From positions 1 to 39,672 of IMG/VR virus record IMGVR_UViG_3300045994_000090: a DNA stretch of 39,672 nt, one strand, 5' to 3'. Shown here in pieces: positions 30,438-39,410 of the stretch. The notes beneath the pieces were generated by a model. That model saw only the letters and a list, made by a program, of their open reading frames with translations. It ran no database searches and was not told the origin of the DNA. Within the stretch, counting starts at the first letter, position 1. The number at the start of each line of letters is the position of its first letter. Both the position numbers and the translations under genes were made by a program. Source of the DNA: a virus.

Positions 30438-30856
30438 TTACCTACATTCTTTGTTTCGACACCCTTAAGCTTTTCAGCTGTACGCATACCGCCCAGTCCA
30501 AGCAAGCCCATGAGTATCGCATTAGCTGTCGAGTCGGTAAACGGCGGTAGCACCGGCAGCCCAAAACATAGCGCTATCCAAGACAGAAACGACACGCCTA
30601 TTCCACTGTAGAGCAAAGATAGTACGCCAACCCATATTGCAGCTGGACGACCTCCAGCCACAAACCAGTTGGGCGATGCTGCTTCGACTTTGTTTATGTC
30701 GAGTTGGCCAATCACCAATGCATATTGGTTGTTTATTTCCTGTGCAGCTTGTGCTAACTTTGCCTTTTCAATTTCCGTAGCATCTGGCCATATGCGAGTC
30801 ACTACGTCATCAACTAACTTACTTCCCGCTATTATTGCATCATCTATTCCGAACAT
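30434..30856 (-). CDS. 3TM holin-type protein (140 aa)
   Basis: The product is 140 aa. The N-terminal half is a polar helix, followed by FVAGGRPAAIWVGVLSLLYS, IGVSFLSWIALCFGLPVLPP and LMGLLGLGGMRTAEKLKGVE. This is the pattern of the 'holin of 3TMs' family (F-x-A-G-x-R-P ... L-G-L-G-x-x-R-T-x-E-K). It would permeabilise the inner membrane to release the M15 endolysin. It is encoded upstream of the endolysin on the same strand. Confidence 0.82.
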   Translation of the reverse strand: MFGIDDAIIAGSKLVDDVVTRIWPDATEIEKAKLAQAAQEINNQYALVIGQLDINKVEAASPNWFVAGGRPAAIWVGVLSLLYSGIGVSFLSWIALCFGLPVLPPFTDSTANAILMGLLGLGGMRTAEKLKGVETKNVGK

Positions 30857-30913
30857 TTTGACTCCTTGATTTTATCTCACATTTATTTTTATAAATTATT
30901 GGCATTATTGGCA

Positions 30914-32233
30914 TTAGAGTATCGCTTTAATAAAGTTAGCAAAGTATCCAGCTTTGGCACCATAACCAGCTTTGGTAGGATGTAAATCAGAAGCATTAAC
31001 GTGCCAACTGTTAGCCAAACCTAATGCAGTCGTGCCGCCCCATTTGTTATACACATCAATTACAGCAATACCATATTTGATAGCTACGGTGTAAATTGCC
31101 GCAACATGTAGATCTTGAACCGCTTTAGTTGCTGATGCAACTGGGCTAGGATTTGGTGTAACAAAGATAACCGGAACACTCGCAGCAAGTAATGTCGCAA
31201 CGGTGGAGTCCAACGATGCTTGAAATGTAGCCGATAGTGTCGGACGATTGACCCAGTGATTAATGCCAAAATCTAAAACAACAGCATCAAATTTTGTAAC
31301 ACCTGAAGTTAATACATTCAATGCTCCCCATGACGATGTATTGCCAATAGATAGCCAATCATCTATAAACCCGCCATTAAACGCAACGTTTGAGCATATC
31401 ACTTCTTTGACTGCTGAGTTATAGGCTTCCCAACCAACTATATAAGTGCCGTTGCCCATAGTAGCTGCATTTACTATTGACCACACATTGCTACCCAATG
31501 TAGCTGTGGCGGTAAGTTTTCGTATTAACCCAGTGTTACCTGATGCTGGGGCGGTAGCAACTACTGTAGCCCCTGCCTTTATAGTGAAAAGATTCGTGTT
31601 CCCTGCCGCTAAATCAATATAATAAACATCAAAAGTATCAGTTGGTACATTTGGTGTGTAAGTAATTGGGTCGACAGTTGTATTGTTTGATAAAGCTCCC
31701 CATCCAAACGTACCAGGAGGAGCAAATCTTGTCCACGCCGCTGGTAAGTCTGTAGTACGGGGGTCAACTGCGTTCATAGCTGTATACGGTGTGTTATATA
31801 CATCTGCCTGTACACCATAATGTGATTGATGTCCGGCATGTACTACCTGCGCCGTTAATGCCGCCGCCACCTGTGCGGGCCATGCAGTTAATACCTGAGC
31901 AACTTTTCCAGTTTCACATACCCCAGCAGTTGTTGAGTCGCCAATAAATGGAATCCTTGTGTTACTAGCTCCACGTAGTGTTGCCCTTATTGCATTAGCT
32001 AAAGTTACATAATTACTAGGTATTAAGTTTGTAATTGCTTGATATGATTGCAGAATCTCTGCAAGAGTGCCGTTAGCAATAACCACGCCACCGTTATCAA
32101 GCTGCGTAATGGATTTTACTGTTGGGTCTACGGCTGATATGGTGGTACCGGATATAACCGGTACTGGCACTCCAGGAGGGAGCAACCCATTTCCTGTGCG
32201 TACCCAATTTATTCCATCATTTATTAGTGACAT
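30914..32233 (-). CDS. SGNH/GDSL-hydrolase virion protein (candidate depolymerase/deacetylase spike)
   Basis: The product is 439 aa. The N-terminal ~90 residues are a Thr/Val/Gly-rich region typical of virion attachment. The SGNH signature is visible: FIGDSTTAG (Ser100), LDFGINHW (Gly/Asn block) and DLHPTKAGY (Asp416, His418) near the C-terminus. Such proteins on phage tails remove acyl groups from surface polysaccharides and serve in host recognition. It is encoded between the PASTA protein and the holin, away from the tail-fibre gene, which is unusual. Confidence 0.82.
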   Translation of the reverse strand: MSLINDGINWVRTGNGLLPPGVPVPVISGTTISAVDPTVKSITQLDNGGVVIANGTLAEILQSYQAITNLIPSNYVTLANAIRATLRGASNTRIPFIGDSTTAGVCETGKVAQVLTAWPAQVAAALTAQVVHAGHQSHYGVQADVYNTPYTAMNAVDPRTTDLPAAWTRFAPPGTFGWGALSNNTTVDPITYTPNVPTDTFDVYYIDLAAGNTNLFTIKAGATVVATAPASGNTGLIRKLTATATLGSNVWSIVNAATMGNGTYIVGWEAYNSAVKEVICSNVAFNGGFIDDWLSIGNTSSWGALNVLTSGVTKFDAVVLDFGINHWVNRPTLSATFQASLDSTVATLLAASVPVIFVTPNPSPVASATKAVQDLHVAAIYTVAIKYGIAVIDVYNKWGGTTALGLANSWHVNASDLHPTKAGYGAKAGYFANFIKAIL

Positions 32234-32241
32234 TTTATTAC

Positions 32242-32502
32242 CTATGCTATGTTTATTTGGGCATGCACTACTGTTTTAGTACCTGCCACTAATGACTGTG
32301 AAGCAACTGTAGTGCTTACTGTGTTTGTTCCCACGACAAATCCTGCCGCAGCTATGGCTGCTATGGCTGCGGCACTGGTCATACCGATCAGATTTGGTAC
32401 AGTTAACATAGTTTTATTAATGCCAACCGTTTGAAGCACTCCACGATCAGGGTTTCTGGTCATAGAGTTTACTGCACGTTTAAAGTTAAGAAAGTCAGCC
32501 AT
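32242..32502 (-). CDS. PASTA-domain small virion protein (86 aa)
   Basis: The start is taken at 32502, where ATG overlaps the upstream stop (TAATG); an upstream ATG at 32520 would add six residues. Residues about 33-86 form one PASTA domain (LTVPNLIGMTSAAAIAAIAA, then AGFVVGTNTV). PASTA domains bind peptidoglycan-type muropeptides in bacterial kinases and penicillin-binding proteins; in a virion protein it may decorate the capsid or bind the cell wall. The N-terminal helix MADFLNFKRAVNSMTR is polar. It follows the 106-aa gene, so it belongs to the head cluster. Confidence 0.75.
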   Translation of the reverse strand: MADFLNFKRAVNSMTRNPDRGVLQTVGINKTMLTVPNLIGMTSAAAIAAIAAAGFVVGTNTVSTTVASQSLVAGTKTVVHAQINIA

Positions 32503-32822
32503 TAGCCTTGCACCAAGCACATCTTGCCTTCAGTAGTCTTTAGGTATCTAGCCATTTCAAGACCTGCAAATTTGCTGTCAGTATTATCTAAATCAAAACC
32601 GTCTCGCTTGGCTTTTTCATACATAATAAACGGTATGCTTGCCATAAGTCTGCCGTAAGATTCGCCACCTTGCTTTCCTAAATCGTGCAGTACGCCAGGG
32701 TTTTTACGGAGTTCGGCGTTACGGGCAAGAATCAAGTCTTCAGTCGGTTGACTAGTCTTATGTGTAACGACTCCAGTATGCTCCTGAAAGTGAAACTCAC
32801 TTTTAATAACGCCGGAGTCCAT
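32502..32822 (-). CDS. conserved-type head/neck protein (106 aa)
   Basis: The product is 106 aa. The stretches QPTEDLILARNAELRKNPGV, YGRLMASIPFIMYEKAKRDG and MARYLKTTEGKMCLVQG match a protein common between capsid and tail genes of short-tailed phages, of unknown function. It is coupled to the PASTA gene through a shared base. It is probably a structural or head-completion protein. Confidence 0.7.
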   Translation of the reverse strand: MDSGVIKSEFHFQEHTGVVTHKTSQPTEDLILARNAELRKNPGVLHDLGKQGGESYGRLMASIPFIMYEKAKRDGFDLDNTDSKFAGLEMARYLKTTEGKMCLVQG

Positions 32823-32823
32823 A

Positions 32824-33084
32824 TTAAACCTTCTCTATGAATGCTGCCTGGTAGAATAGTTCTGCTTGGGTTGCAGCACCTGTTTTGCCAGGTTGTATAA
32901 GACCGTGTTCGAAATCCAATACACCAGCGGTAACATTTTTAACTTGTGCATACACTGAGTGATCGGTTACATCAAGTGTTTCCTCTGTTAACTCTTCCGG
33001 TTCTTTTTCAACTACTTTCGGTGCAGGTGATGTTATAGCCACTTTCGGTGCAGGTGGTGTTATTTTTTCAGGTACTTCAGCCAT
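32824..33084 (-). CDS. small hypothetical virion protein (86 aa)
   Basis: The product is 86 aa. The N-terminal ~30 residues are Pro/Lys-rich and repetitive (PAPKVAITSPAPKVV), followed by an acidic segment EKEPEELTEETLDV and a small domain ending FYQAAFIEKV. Its ribosome site is TTGGAGAATAG. It follows the capsid gene. A head-decoration role is plausible but not shown. Confidence 0.6.
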   Translation of the reverse strand: MAEVPEKITPPAPKVAITSPAPKVVEKEPEELTEETLDVTDHSVYAQVKNVTAGVLDFEHGLIQPGKTGAATQAELFYQAAFIEKV

Positions 33085-33095
33085 GTCTATTCTCC

Positions 33096-33116
33096 AAAAT
33101 AAGCCATCCTTGGCTA
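33096..33116 (-). terminator. short hairpin below the capsid gene
   Basis: Leftward this reads ATAGCCAAGGATGGCTTATTTT: stem AGCCA/TGGCT with loop AGGA, then a T-rich run. It is nearly the same as the hairpin at 15000-15021. A weak terminator below the major capsid gene would reduce expression of the genes beyond it. Confidence 0.5.
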
Positions 33117-33126
33117 TGAATTAGTG

Positions 33127-34230
33127 TTATGCCACTGCAGCAGAGGCAAGTAAAATGTCACCGATGATGGCATGGGTTTTTTCAGTGTTACAAACCAAAG
33201 TCCAATCAACGGACATTTGTTTGTTTTCTGACAAGCCAGTTTTAGCCAAATCTTCAGTACGGTAACCTTTCAAGTAGGAAAGGGCTAAGTAGGCTGGGTC
33301 GATAATAAAAATATCGGCTGTAGTACCTGCACCACCTTGAACTGTATAAGTATCAGTCATAGAGGCTGGAGTACCAGTGTAAGGAAGTTGAAGACGATTA
33401 GGAATCATTTTCAAAGTACCGAAGTCTGTGACGAATACGTTAACAGAACCCATGGCGGTGGCTTTCTCGGCCTTATCGCCAATATCGCTATACAATGTAG
33501 CAACACGAGCAGATGAAGTGAATAAGTATTCAGAGAAGCGACGAATAACTGAAGGCACTGACATCATAATTGATGGGTCACCGCCATTATTATAAATAGA
33601 TTGCACTGCATCACGAACATATGCTTCAGATAGTGCACGAGCAGTACCGTAAGTACGTTTCAGTGTGACACCGGTAGATTGAAAGCCACCAACAACACCA
33701 GAAGCGCCAATAGAAGTGTTAGTAGATAACCAAGTCGGTAAACCACCAGCAACACCTGGAACAGAAGAACCGTCATCGGCAACAGATGCTCTATTAATTG
33801 TGATAGAGGCTTCAACATCACGACGTAGTTCTTGTTGACGACGCATGATTTGATAAGATGTTTCTTTGGTTCGACCAATAACATCTGAATTGTCTGCACG
33901 GAAAGATATACGGACAATCTTATCGGATATTTGGTGATGGTTACCAACACGTGCGCCAAGTACGGAGTCATTACGTGCCGCAGCATCCGAACCGTCGACT
34001 CTAGAATTAGACACGATAGTGGTCAAAGCAGTTGGCAGCACTAATGGAGAGATCAAAGCATCAACTGTCCATTCTTTGTACGCATTTTTGGAAGTTTCAC
34101 TACCAATAATGTCAGTAAGTGGTAAGGGGATTTTTGAAATATCCCAGATTTGGTTCATCACGTCTTCACGGATTAAACCACCTTTTGTGACCGCTTTTAA
34201 ATCGGTACTGTCTGTGTTAGCTGAACTCAT
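33127..34230 (-). CDS. major capsid protein (DUF5309 type)
   Basis: The product is 367 aa. Typical stretches are YKEWTVDALISPL, GNHHQISDKIVRISFRAD, QIMRRQQELRRDVEASITIN and FVTDFGTLKMIPNRLQLPY. This is the DUF5309 capsid family of short-tailed phages, which adopts the HK97 fold. It comes after the scaffold-like gene and portal in transcription order, as expected. It should be the most abundant virion protein; the weak terminator just below supports local high expression. Confidence 0.88.
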   Translation of the reverse strand: MSSANTDSTDLKAVTKGGLIREDVMNQIWDISKIPLPLTDIIGSETSKNAYKEWTVDALISPLVLPTALTTIVSNSRVDGSDAAARNDSVLGARVGNHHQISDKIVRISFRADNSDVIGRTKETSYQIMRRQQELRRDVEASITINRASVADDGSSVPGVAGGLPTWLSTNTSIGASGVVGGFQSTGVTLKRTYGTARALSEAYVRDAVQSIYNNGGDPSIMMSVPSVIRRFSEYLFTSSARVATLYSDIGDKAEKATAMGSVNVFVTDFGTLKMIPNRLQLPYTGTPASMTDTYTVQGGAGTTADIFIIDPAYLALSYLKGYRTEDLAKTGLSENKQMSVDWTLVCNTEKTHAIIGDILLASAAVA

Positions 34231-34250
34231 TTTCGATACCCTGTATTAAA

Positions 34251-35360
34251 TTATAAATTTGCAAGTAGTTCTGCTACTGCATCTGTTTCGGCGGCACGTT
34301 TATCGTACCCCTTTGCTTCTTTTGCTTGCTTAACCAGCCTATCCAACTTGGTTGCAGTTTTAACCGTCTTTCCAGTGCTCTTTTGGAATTTAGGCACAAC
34401 CACATTAAGCTTGGTTTTAGCTGACTTAAGACTATTTCGATACTTCATGGCATCTTTGACTATTTCGAGAACTCGCGCATCTTGCACGTTTGCAAATTCT
34501 TGTGCACTGAAGCCATATTCTTCATTCACGAAGTCAGTCATTTCACCTATAGCTTTCTTGAATACTTCTGGTTTGGCCCAAGATGGATTTTTGGTTATGA
34601 TCTTCTCTGCTTCACCTTTTATATACTCATTAAATTGCTGTTGTTGTTCGACAGTCATTTGTTGTTGAACGCCAGTTTTCTCTTCGGTAACTGCAGAAGA
34701 TATGCGATCAATCTCAGATTGCCTGAAATTAAAATCTTGCACAGCAGCTGCGTACTCGCCAGGGTTTTCAGTACGAAGTCTGGTCCAGTCTACGCCCTTA
34801 TACTCATTCAATAATGTATCTTTTAAATGGGCAGTCAAACGGTCAACTGTTTCAATCTTCTTGGTGTACTCCTGAGCAACAGCCACTTTAATGGAGTCAA
34901 AATCTTTGCGCTCTTCTGCAAGTGCTTTTGATCTATTGGTGACACTTTTGTTGGTTTGGTAGCCAGCAATTAAGTCTTTTATTTCTACCGTACTAACTTT
35001 GCCGTCGATCTTAACATTGATACCAGACAAATTACCTTCTTCGTCAAGTACAACATTCTTTTCGTCGACACCTAGGGTTTTTGCCCAGGTTACTTCTTCA
35101 TCGGAGTCGTTACTATAATCAATATCTTCGTCCGAGTCTTCATCGTCTGCATCGTCTTCATCTTGGTTAGAATCATCTGGTTGGGTATCATCCTCCTCAG
35201 GTTCTTCAATTTGAGGTTTAGCAGGTTCCTCTGGTTTACCACTTAATAAATCTGCAATACGATCGACTGCGCTACCACCACTTATGCCGGCACTGTCAGT
35301 AGAAGGAGCTTCGGCCCAATAACCACGGGCTTGGAGTTTACTCTGTATTCTTGAAAACAT
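34251..35360 (-). CDS. scaffold-like protein (369 aa)
   Basis: The product is 369 aa. A strongly acidic segment (EEDDTQPDDSNQDEDDADDE, around residues 55-95) is followed by alternating charged helices and a basic C-terminus (KLDRLVKQAKEAKGYDKRAA). Acidic/helical composition and a position between portal and major capsid are characteristic of capsid scaffolding proteins. Sequence identity to a named family is not clear. Confidence 0.7.
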   Translation of the reverse strand: MFSRIQSKLQARGYWAEAPSTDSAGISGGSAVDRIADLLSGKPEEPAKPQIEEPEEDDTQPDDSNQDEDDADDEDSDEDIDYSNDSDEEVTWAKTLGVDEKNVVLDEEGNLSGINVKIDGKVSTVEIKDLIAGYQTNKSVTNRSKALAEERKDFDSIKVAVAQEYTKKIETVDRLTAHLKDTLLNEYKGVDWTRLRTENPGEYAAAVQDFNFRQSEIDRISSAVTEEKTGVQQQMTVEQQQQFNEYIKGEAEKIITKNPSWAKPEVFKKAIGEMTDFVNEEYGFSAQEFANVQDARVLEIVKDAMKYRNSLKSAKTKLNVVVPKFQKSTGKTVKTATKLDRLVKQAKEAKGYDKRAAETDAVAELLANL

Positions 35361-35366
35361 AATTTG

Positions 35367-35633
35367 TTACTCGTTATTGTTTAACTGCATTATGGCTAAT
35401 TTGCCGGTTTCTATATCAGTCAATACAGCTTGTTCTAGGCTAGCTATAGCTAACTGGTATTCTTTCAGTTTAGGCAAATCATTTAAGTTTTGGCTAGATG
35501 TAAAAGCATCAAATATAGCTTTATTTTGTTCTGCTACAAACTCTTTTATGTAGCCATTGTATGCAGCTACAGCTCTAGTACCAATAGCTGATTCGTTGCC
35601 TAATTGTGCCTCTTGTTCACTGGTTAATTTCAT
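35367..35633 (-). CDS. small hypothetical protein (88 aa)
   Basis: The product is 88 aa and entirely helical: KEFVAEQNKAIFDAFTSSQ, then DLPKLKEYQLAIASLEQAVL. It overlaps the portal gene by 17 bases and lies just before the scaffold gene. Similar small helical proteins occur between portal and scaffold in other phages; function is unknown. Confidence 0.65.
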   Translation of the reverse strand: MKLTSEQEAQLGNESAIGTRAVAAYNGYIKEFVAEQNKAIFDAFTSSQNLNDLPKLKEYQLAIASLEQAVLTDIETGKLAIMQLNNNE

Positions 35634-37800
35634 TGATATCCTCGTCTACAGCTTCTTCATTGGCTTTAAAAGTAGTCAACATATCCTTGTTGGCATCTGC
35701 GTCTATCTTGGTTAAAGCAACCGCCGTTTGCATAGATAGTTGGTCATATTTAAACTGCATATCTGAAATTTCTTTATGGCCTTTTTCTACCAATTTAGCT
35801 TGCTCTATCGTAGCAAGTAACTGTGCTATTTTGCCTTCGAACGTATGCTTGTCTATTTCACGTTGATGCTTGGCCAATTCTAATTGCGCCTTGACTTGAA
35901 CGTTAGCTTGCTGAGCTTCTGCAGTAGTAGTGGCTGCTTGAGCCAACTGAGCATTTAATTGGAACTCTTTTAGCTTCTCGTCCATTATTTGCTGTTGCTG
36001 TTGCTGGCCTTGCTGTGCAGCTGTTTGTGTTGCTTGTTTACCTTCTTGTGAATTAGGGTCAGTAAAATATTTACCGGCACCATTTAAGCCAGAGAACTTG
36101 CAGAAGTCATCCAATGCAGCATACACTTTACTTGGGTTAGTCAGCGCCTGGCCAGGTGTTGCAATTATCTGTGCCTGTACTTGCTGTATCTTTTCAATAG
36201 CAGTCAGTTTACTTCTGGTATCGCCTGTACCAGTACCAACCCTTACAGTACTCTTAGATCGTTTTGGCCATTCAGATGGGTTAACTTTTACCCATTGGCC
36301 ACGATATTGAAAGTCTTGTATAGTATCGGTATGCTGTGTTACCAAGTCGCGAATCTTATTGCAAAGTGGTTTAATGCCAGTTTCACAGATTACACGAATA
36401 ATTAAGCCAACAAGCTCTTCTTTAGCGTTCATCATACGATCAACACCTTGTGAACCAACTCGATCACCAACATTCTCGGGTGATGCCGAGCCATCGGCTG
36501 AAACGCCAGTCCTACCGGCTTTGGTTTCATCCAAGTAACGTATCATATTGAATGCTGCATCACCAATTTGTGGAGTCATCAAGGGCTGTATAGCGTCCAA
36601 TCTCTTGGCCCTGATAAGACCGCCAGGTCGGCTAACTAGCATATCATCCAGATTAACTTGGCCTTCCAAAACAACATTTCTCTGGTTGTTTTGTAAGTAC
36701 ATGTTGTCCATAACATTTCTAATAACAGCAGTCTTATTGTCTTGTATTTGTTTAAGACGGTCATAAATAGACAGTCCTTGATACTTATGTGACATTAAAA
36801 TTGCGGTAGTAGCAACCCATGGGCTACTGTCAATTGGATCTGTTTCCAATACTACAGTTGGGTTAAGTACTCCACCAACAGTGACTTTAACTCTTTCGGT
36901 AATGCCATCGCCGTTCATATCCAACTTAAGGAAGCACTCACAAATCTCTACCAGCTTGTTGGCCTCATCTGCAGCCGTAACGGATGGTATAAGAGTCGGT
37001 TCATTCTGGTACGAAAATCTGTAAGACGAACGTATCAAGTCTGACTGCATTATCTTCTGAATATCTGCTTCGTCAAAACCTTCTTCGCGCAAGTCACTTA
37101 AAGACTTATTCATTATGTGAGCAGTAAACCTAGCATCCTCCAAGCTGATAGAATTATGCTGAGAATTAACTCTAAACTCTTCTGGTGGTACTGTTACCAC
37201 ACATACTTTACCACTTTTAATAGTTACAGCTAACTTAACGTCGAAAAGTGGTACTTGCTGACCAGTTTGATCGAGCTCTAAGCGTGGTGTCATGCTTATT
37301 ATTTTAACATTCTCGTCTGCAACAATCATTTGTAGCTGATCTTCAGTTAGACCAGTGTAGCTGTATGATTTTACTTCCGTTGTATCATCATAGTATACTT
37401 TTAATAGACCATTGCGTTGTAGCAGTGCATCTTTAACGAACTGATGTATAAGTACAAAGCCTTCATTTTGTTTCATTAATACGTCATATACGTACTGAGA
37501 CTCTATGTCGGCCTGGAGTTCATCTTGCTCGTTTAAAGGGTCGAATATTACCACCTCATTGTTTTGGGTAAATGACTTCATTATCTGTGGCATTATCCAC
37601 TCAATAGCGTCAGCCACGTCAGTAGACGTTATGGCAGAACGGCCTTCAGTCTCAGTACCATTAGGTAGGCCCATGTAGTAAGCAAGTGGCATCCTTAGCG
37701 ACTCCGGATTGGTGGTCGTTACATTAGCATTACTTAGCTCATTCTCAATGATGCTAAGTATATCTGCGTCAGTTAATGGTTGCTTGCCTTTCTTAGCCAT
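35617..37800 (-). CDS. portal protein, P22-like (727 aa)
   Basis: The product is 727 aa, typical of P22-type portals. The N-terminal part MPLAYYMGLPNGTETEGRSA, then TSTDVADAIEWIMPQIMKSF and LIHQFVKDALLQRNGLLKVY are portal signatures (start of the wing/stem region). The C-terminal third is a long Gln/Ala-rich helix (QGQQQQQQIMDEKLKEF and following), matching the barrel/crown of P22-like portals. It forms the DNA-entry ring, to which the large terminase docks. Confidence 0.85.
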   Translation of the reverse strand: MAKKGKQPLTDADILSIIENELSNANVTTTNPESLRMPLAYYMGLPNGTETEGRSAITSTDVADAIEWIMPQIMKSFTQNNEVVIFDPLNEQDELQADIESQYVYDVLMKQNEGFVLIHQFVKDALLQRNGLLKVYYDDTTEVKSYSYTGLTEDQLQMIVADENVKIISMTPRLELDQTGQQVPLFDVKLAVTIKSGKVCVVTVPPEEFRVNSQHNSISLEDARFTAHIMNKSLSDLREEGFDEADIQKIMQSDLIRSSYRFSYQNEPTLIPSVTAADEANKLVEICECFLKLDMNGDGITERVKVTVGGVLNPTVVLETDPIDSSPWVATTAILMSHKYQGLSIYDRLKQIQDNKTAVIRNVMDNMYLQNNQRNVVLEGQVNLDDMLVSRPGGLIRAKRLDAIQPLMTPQIGDAAFNMIRYLDETKAGRTGVSADGSASPENVGDRVGSQGVDRMMNAKEELVGLIIRVICETGIKPLCNKIRDLVTQHTDTIQDFQYRGQWVKVNPSEWPKRSKSTVRVGTGTGDTRSKLTAIEKIQQVQAQIIATPGQALTNPSKVYAALDDFCKFSGLNGAGKYFTDPNSQEGKQATQTAAQQGQQQQQQIMDEKLKEFQLNAQLAQAATTTAEAQQANVQVKAQLELAKHQREIDKHTFEGKIAQLLATIEQAKLVEKGHKEISDMQFKYDQLSMQTAVALTKIDADANKDMLTTFKANEEAVDEDINEINQ

Positions 37801-37801
37801 G

Positions 37802-37963
37802 TTAGGTACGTATTCCGCTAAAGCCGTCGTTCCAAGCGTCCCATGCCTCTGAGCCAGACGGGTGTGGGTTAGTTCCGATCAATGCACCTGCAGCAGCGGC
37901 TCTTGCACCATCACCCCAGGCATGCTCCAATTGCAAATTGTTCTTATATACTTTACCAGCCAT
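37802..37963 (-). CDS. ribosome modulation factor-like protein (53 aa)
   Basis: This frame has 53 codons. ATG overlaps the terminase stop (TAATG), and it ends one base before the portal start. The pattern HAWGDGARAAAAGALIGTNP followed by EAWDAWNDGF resembles RMF (A-x-x-x-G-x-x-A-x-x-x-G ... N-P ... W-x-x-G-W/F). Small RMF-like proteins occur in several phages; whether they act on ribosomes is not known. Its place between terminase and portal is unexpected for a ribosome factor. Confidence 0.6.
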   Translation of the reverse strand: MAGKVYKNNLQLEHAWGDGARAAAAGALIGTNPHPSGSEAWDAWNDGFSGIRT

Positions 37964-39378
37964 TACACGATACCTCTATCTGATTGTGAATAGTCTATGG
38001 GCTTGTTGCCATACCCACCAATAACTCTTGAGTCACCGCATGCACCAAGGAACAGATACTGCATAGCATCACCGGCATGAGAGTATTTGCCCTTGTCGGG
38101 TACGTCTTGGAACCGCTCCATACCAGTAACCTGCATCCTTTTGTACTTGTAGCCACCACCACATGCCTTACGTACGGTAGGAGCACTAGAGTGAACTCTA
38201 AAAGCTGGTTGACCACTGAAGTCTAGTCGCATCATGTAGTCAGCCGGTACCTCACGACGTATGGTAAAGTCATTAGTGTACGTCGGTACAGCGAAGATAC
38301 CTTGATTGTCAAGTATCTGGAACGGTGTAATCTCGTCTGTTTGTGCTCTACCCATACCAGCTGGGTCAGCAAATATTTCTACGTCCTTAAAGTCCTTGTA
38401 GGTAGTGGTAAGCTTCTCATGTAGCAGCTTACCAAACGACATAGCACCCATGTCAAACGTACATAACTCATCAAAGACCACCATAGCACCTGACGGCGTC
38501 TTCTGACCAATGACTGCGGCAGGCGTTAGACCAAAATCAATGCCGATAGAGAGCTTACGTGATGGGTCGGGCTTGAACGGTGCTGTAACACTATGCACCT
38601 CGTCTCTGTACTCTGGCCATACTGGTCTACCATCTGCAATGAAACCATACTTGCCATGGACGTATACGTCAACCCACATAGGAGCCTTGCCTGCCATCAT
38701 ATTCTTGTAATAGTTACGTGGCAAGTTCTCAATGTTCTCAGCGTCTGGCGATGTGCCAGACGGCTGATGGAAGTGCTTGTGGTTGTCTGGTTGTAACTCC
38801 TCAAACAGAGTGTACCACCAATGATCTGAGTCAGGTGGGTTAGTGTCCATTATCAAACCAAAGAACGTAGGCTGTACACCAAGTACTGGTGGAGGGTAAC
38901 GTCCTACACGGCCTTGTACCATGTCAACCACACTCTTGGCAATCTCTCTGGCCTCGTTTATCCATGCAGCGGTGATCTCTAATGACAGAAGTTTCTTAAT
39001 GTCATCGGGCTTGTCAAGAGCACGAAACAGAAACTCTGCTTGCATTATAGTGCCATCAGCCAGTGGCTGGTTCATAGTGAACGTCATGTTTAAACTGGAG
39101 AAGTGGCCAGAGTCTTCTTTAATCCACGTAAAGAACGTTGCTATAGTTGTATCTAATAGTTCGCGATACGTGTTACGTATGATAGCAAACTTGGTTCTAC
39201 GTATACCTTCCTTGTCTGGCTCTTGGTCCATAGCAATCATGAGTAACTCTAACACACATGTGACTGACTTACCACTACCAATCGGACCAAGGAGTGCTCT
39301 CACGAACCCAGAGTCAATGTCTCTGGCCTCATGGAACTTACGTCCGGTTGGCGATGGTGTGTACGTCATTTCTGCCAT
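37963..39378 (-). CDS. terminase large subunit
   Basis: The product is 471 aa. ATPase motifs are GPIGSGKS (31-38) and AAWINEAREI (Walker B/coupling), and the nuclease domain shows SIGIDFGLTP, FADPAGMG and SHAGDAMQYL. It packages DNA into procapsids and cuts at the terminal repeats. It is the first gene after the late promoter. Length and motif order match large terminases of short-tailed phages (P22/T7-like class). The small subunit is not adjacent; see 1661-1972. Confidence 0.93.
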   Translation of the reverse strand: MAEMTYTPSPTGRKFHEARDIDSGFVRALLGPIGSGKSVTCVLELLMIAMDQEPDKEGIRRTKFAIIRNTYRELLDTTIATFFTWIKEDSGHFSSLNMTFTMNQPLADGTIMQAEFLFRALDKPDDIKKLLSLEITAAWINEAREIAKSVVDMVQGRVGRYPPPVLGVQPTFFGLIMDTNPPDSDHWWYTLFEELQPDNHKHFHQPSGTSPDAENIENLPRNYYKNMMAGKAPMWVDVYVHGKYGFIADGRPVWPEYRDEVHSVTAPFKPDPSRKLSIGIDFGLTPAAVIGQKTPSGAMVVFDELCTFDMGAMSFGKLLHEKLTTTYKDFKDVEIFADPAGMGRAQTDEITPFQILDNQGIFAVPTYTNDFTIRREVPADYMMRLDFSGQPAFRVHSSAPTVRKACGGGYKYKRMQVTGMERFQDVPDKGKYSHAGDAMQYLFLGACGDSRVIGGYGNKPIDYSQSDRGIV

Positions 39379-39410
39379 GCTGTACTCCGTGATTTAACTT
39401 TATTAGGATC

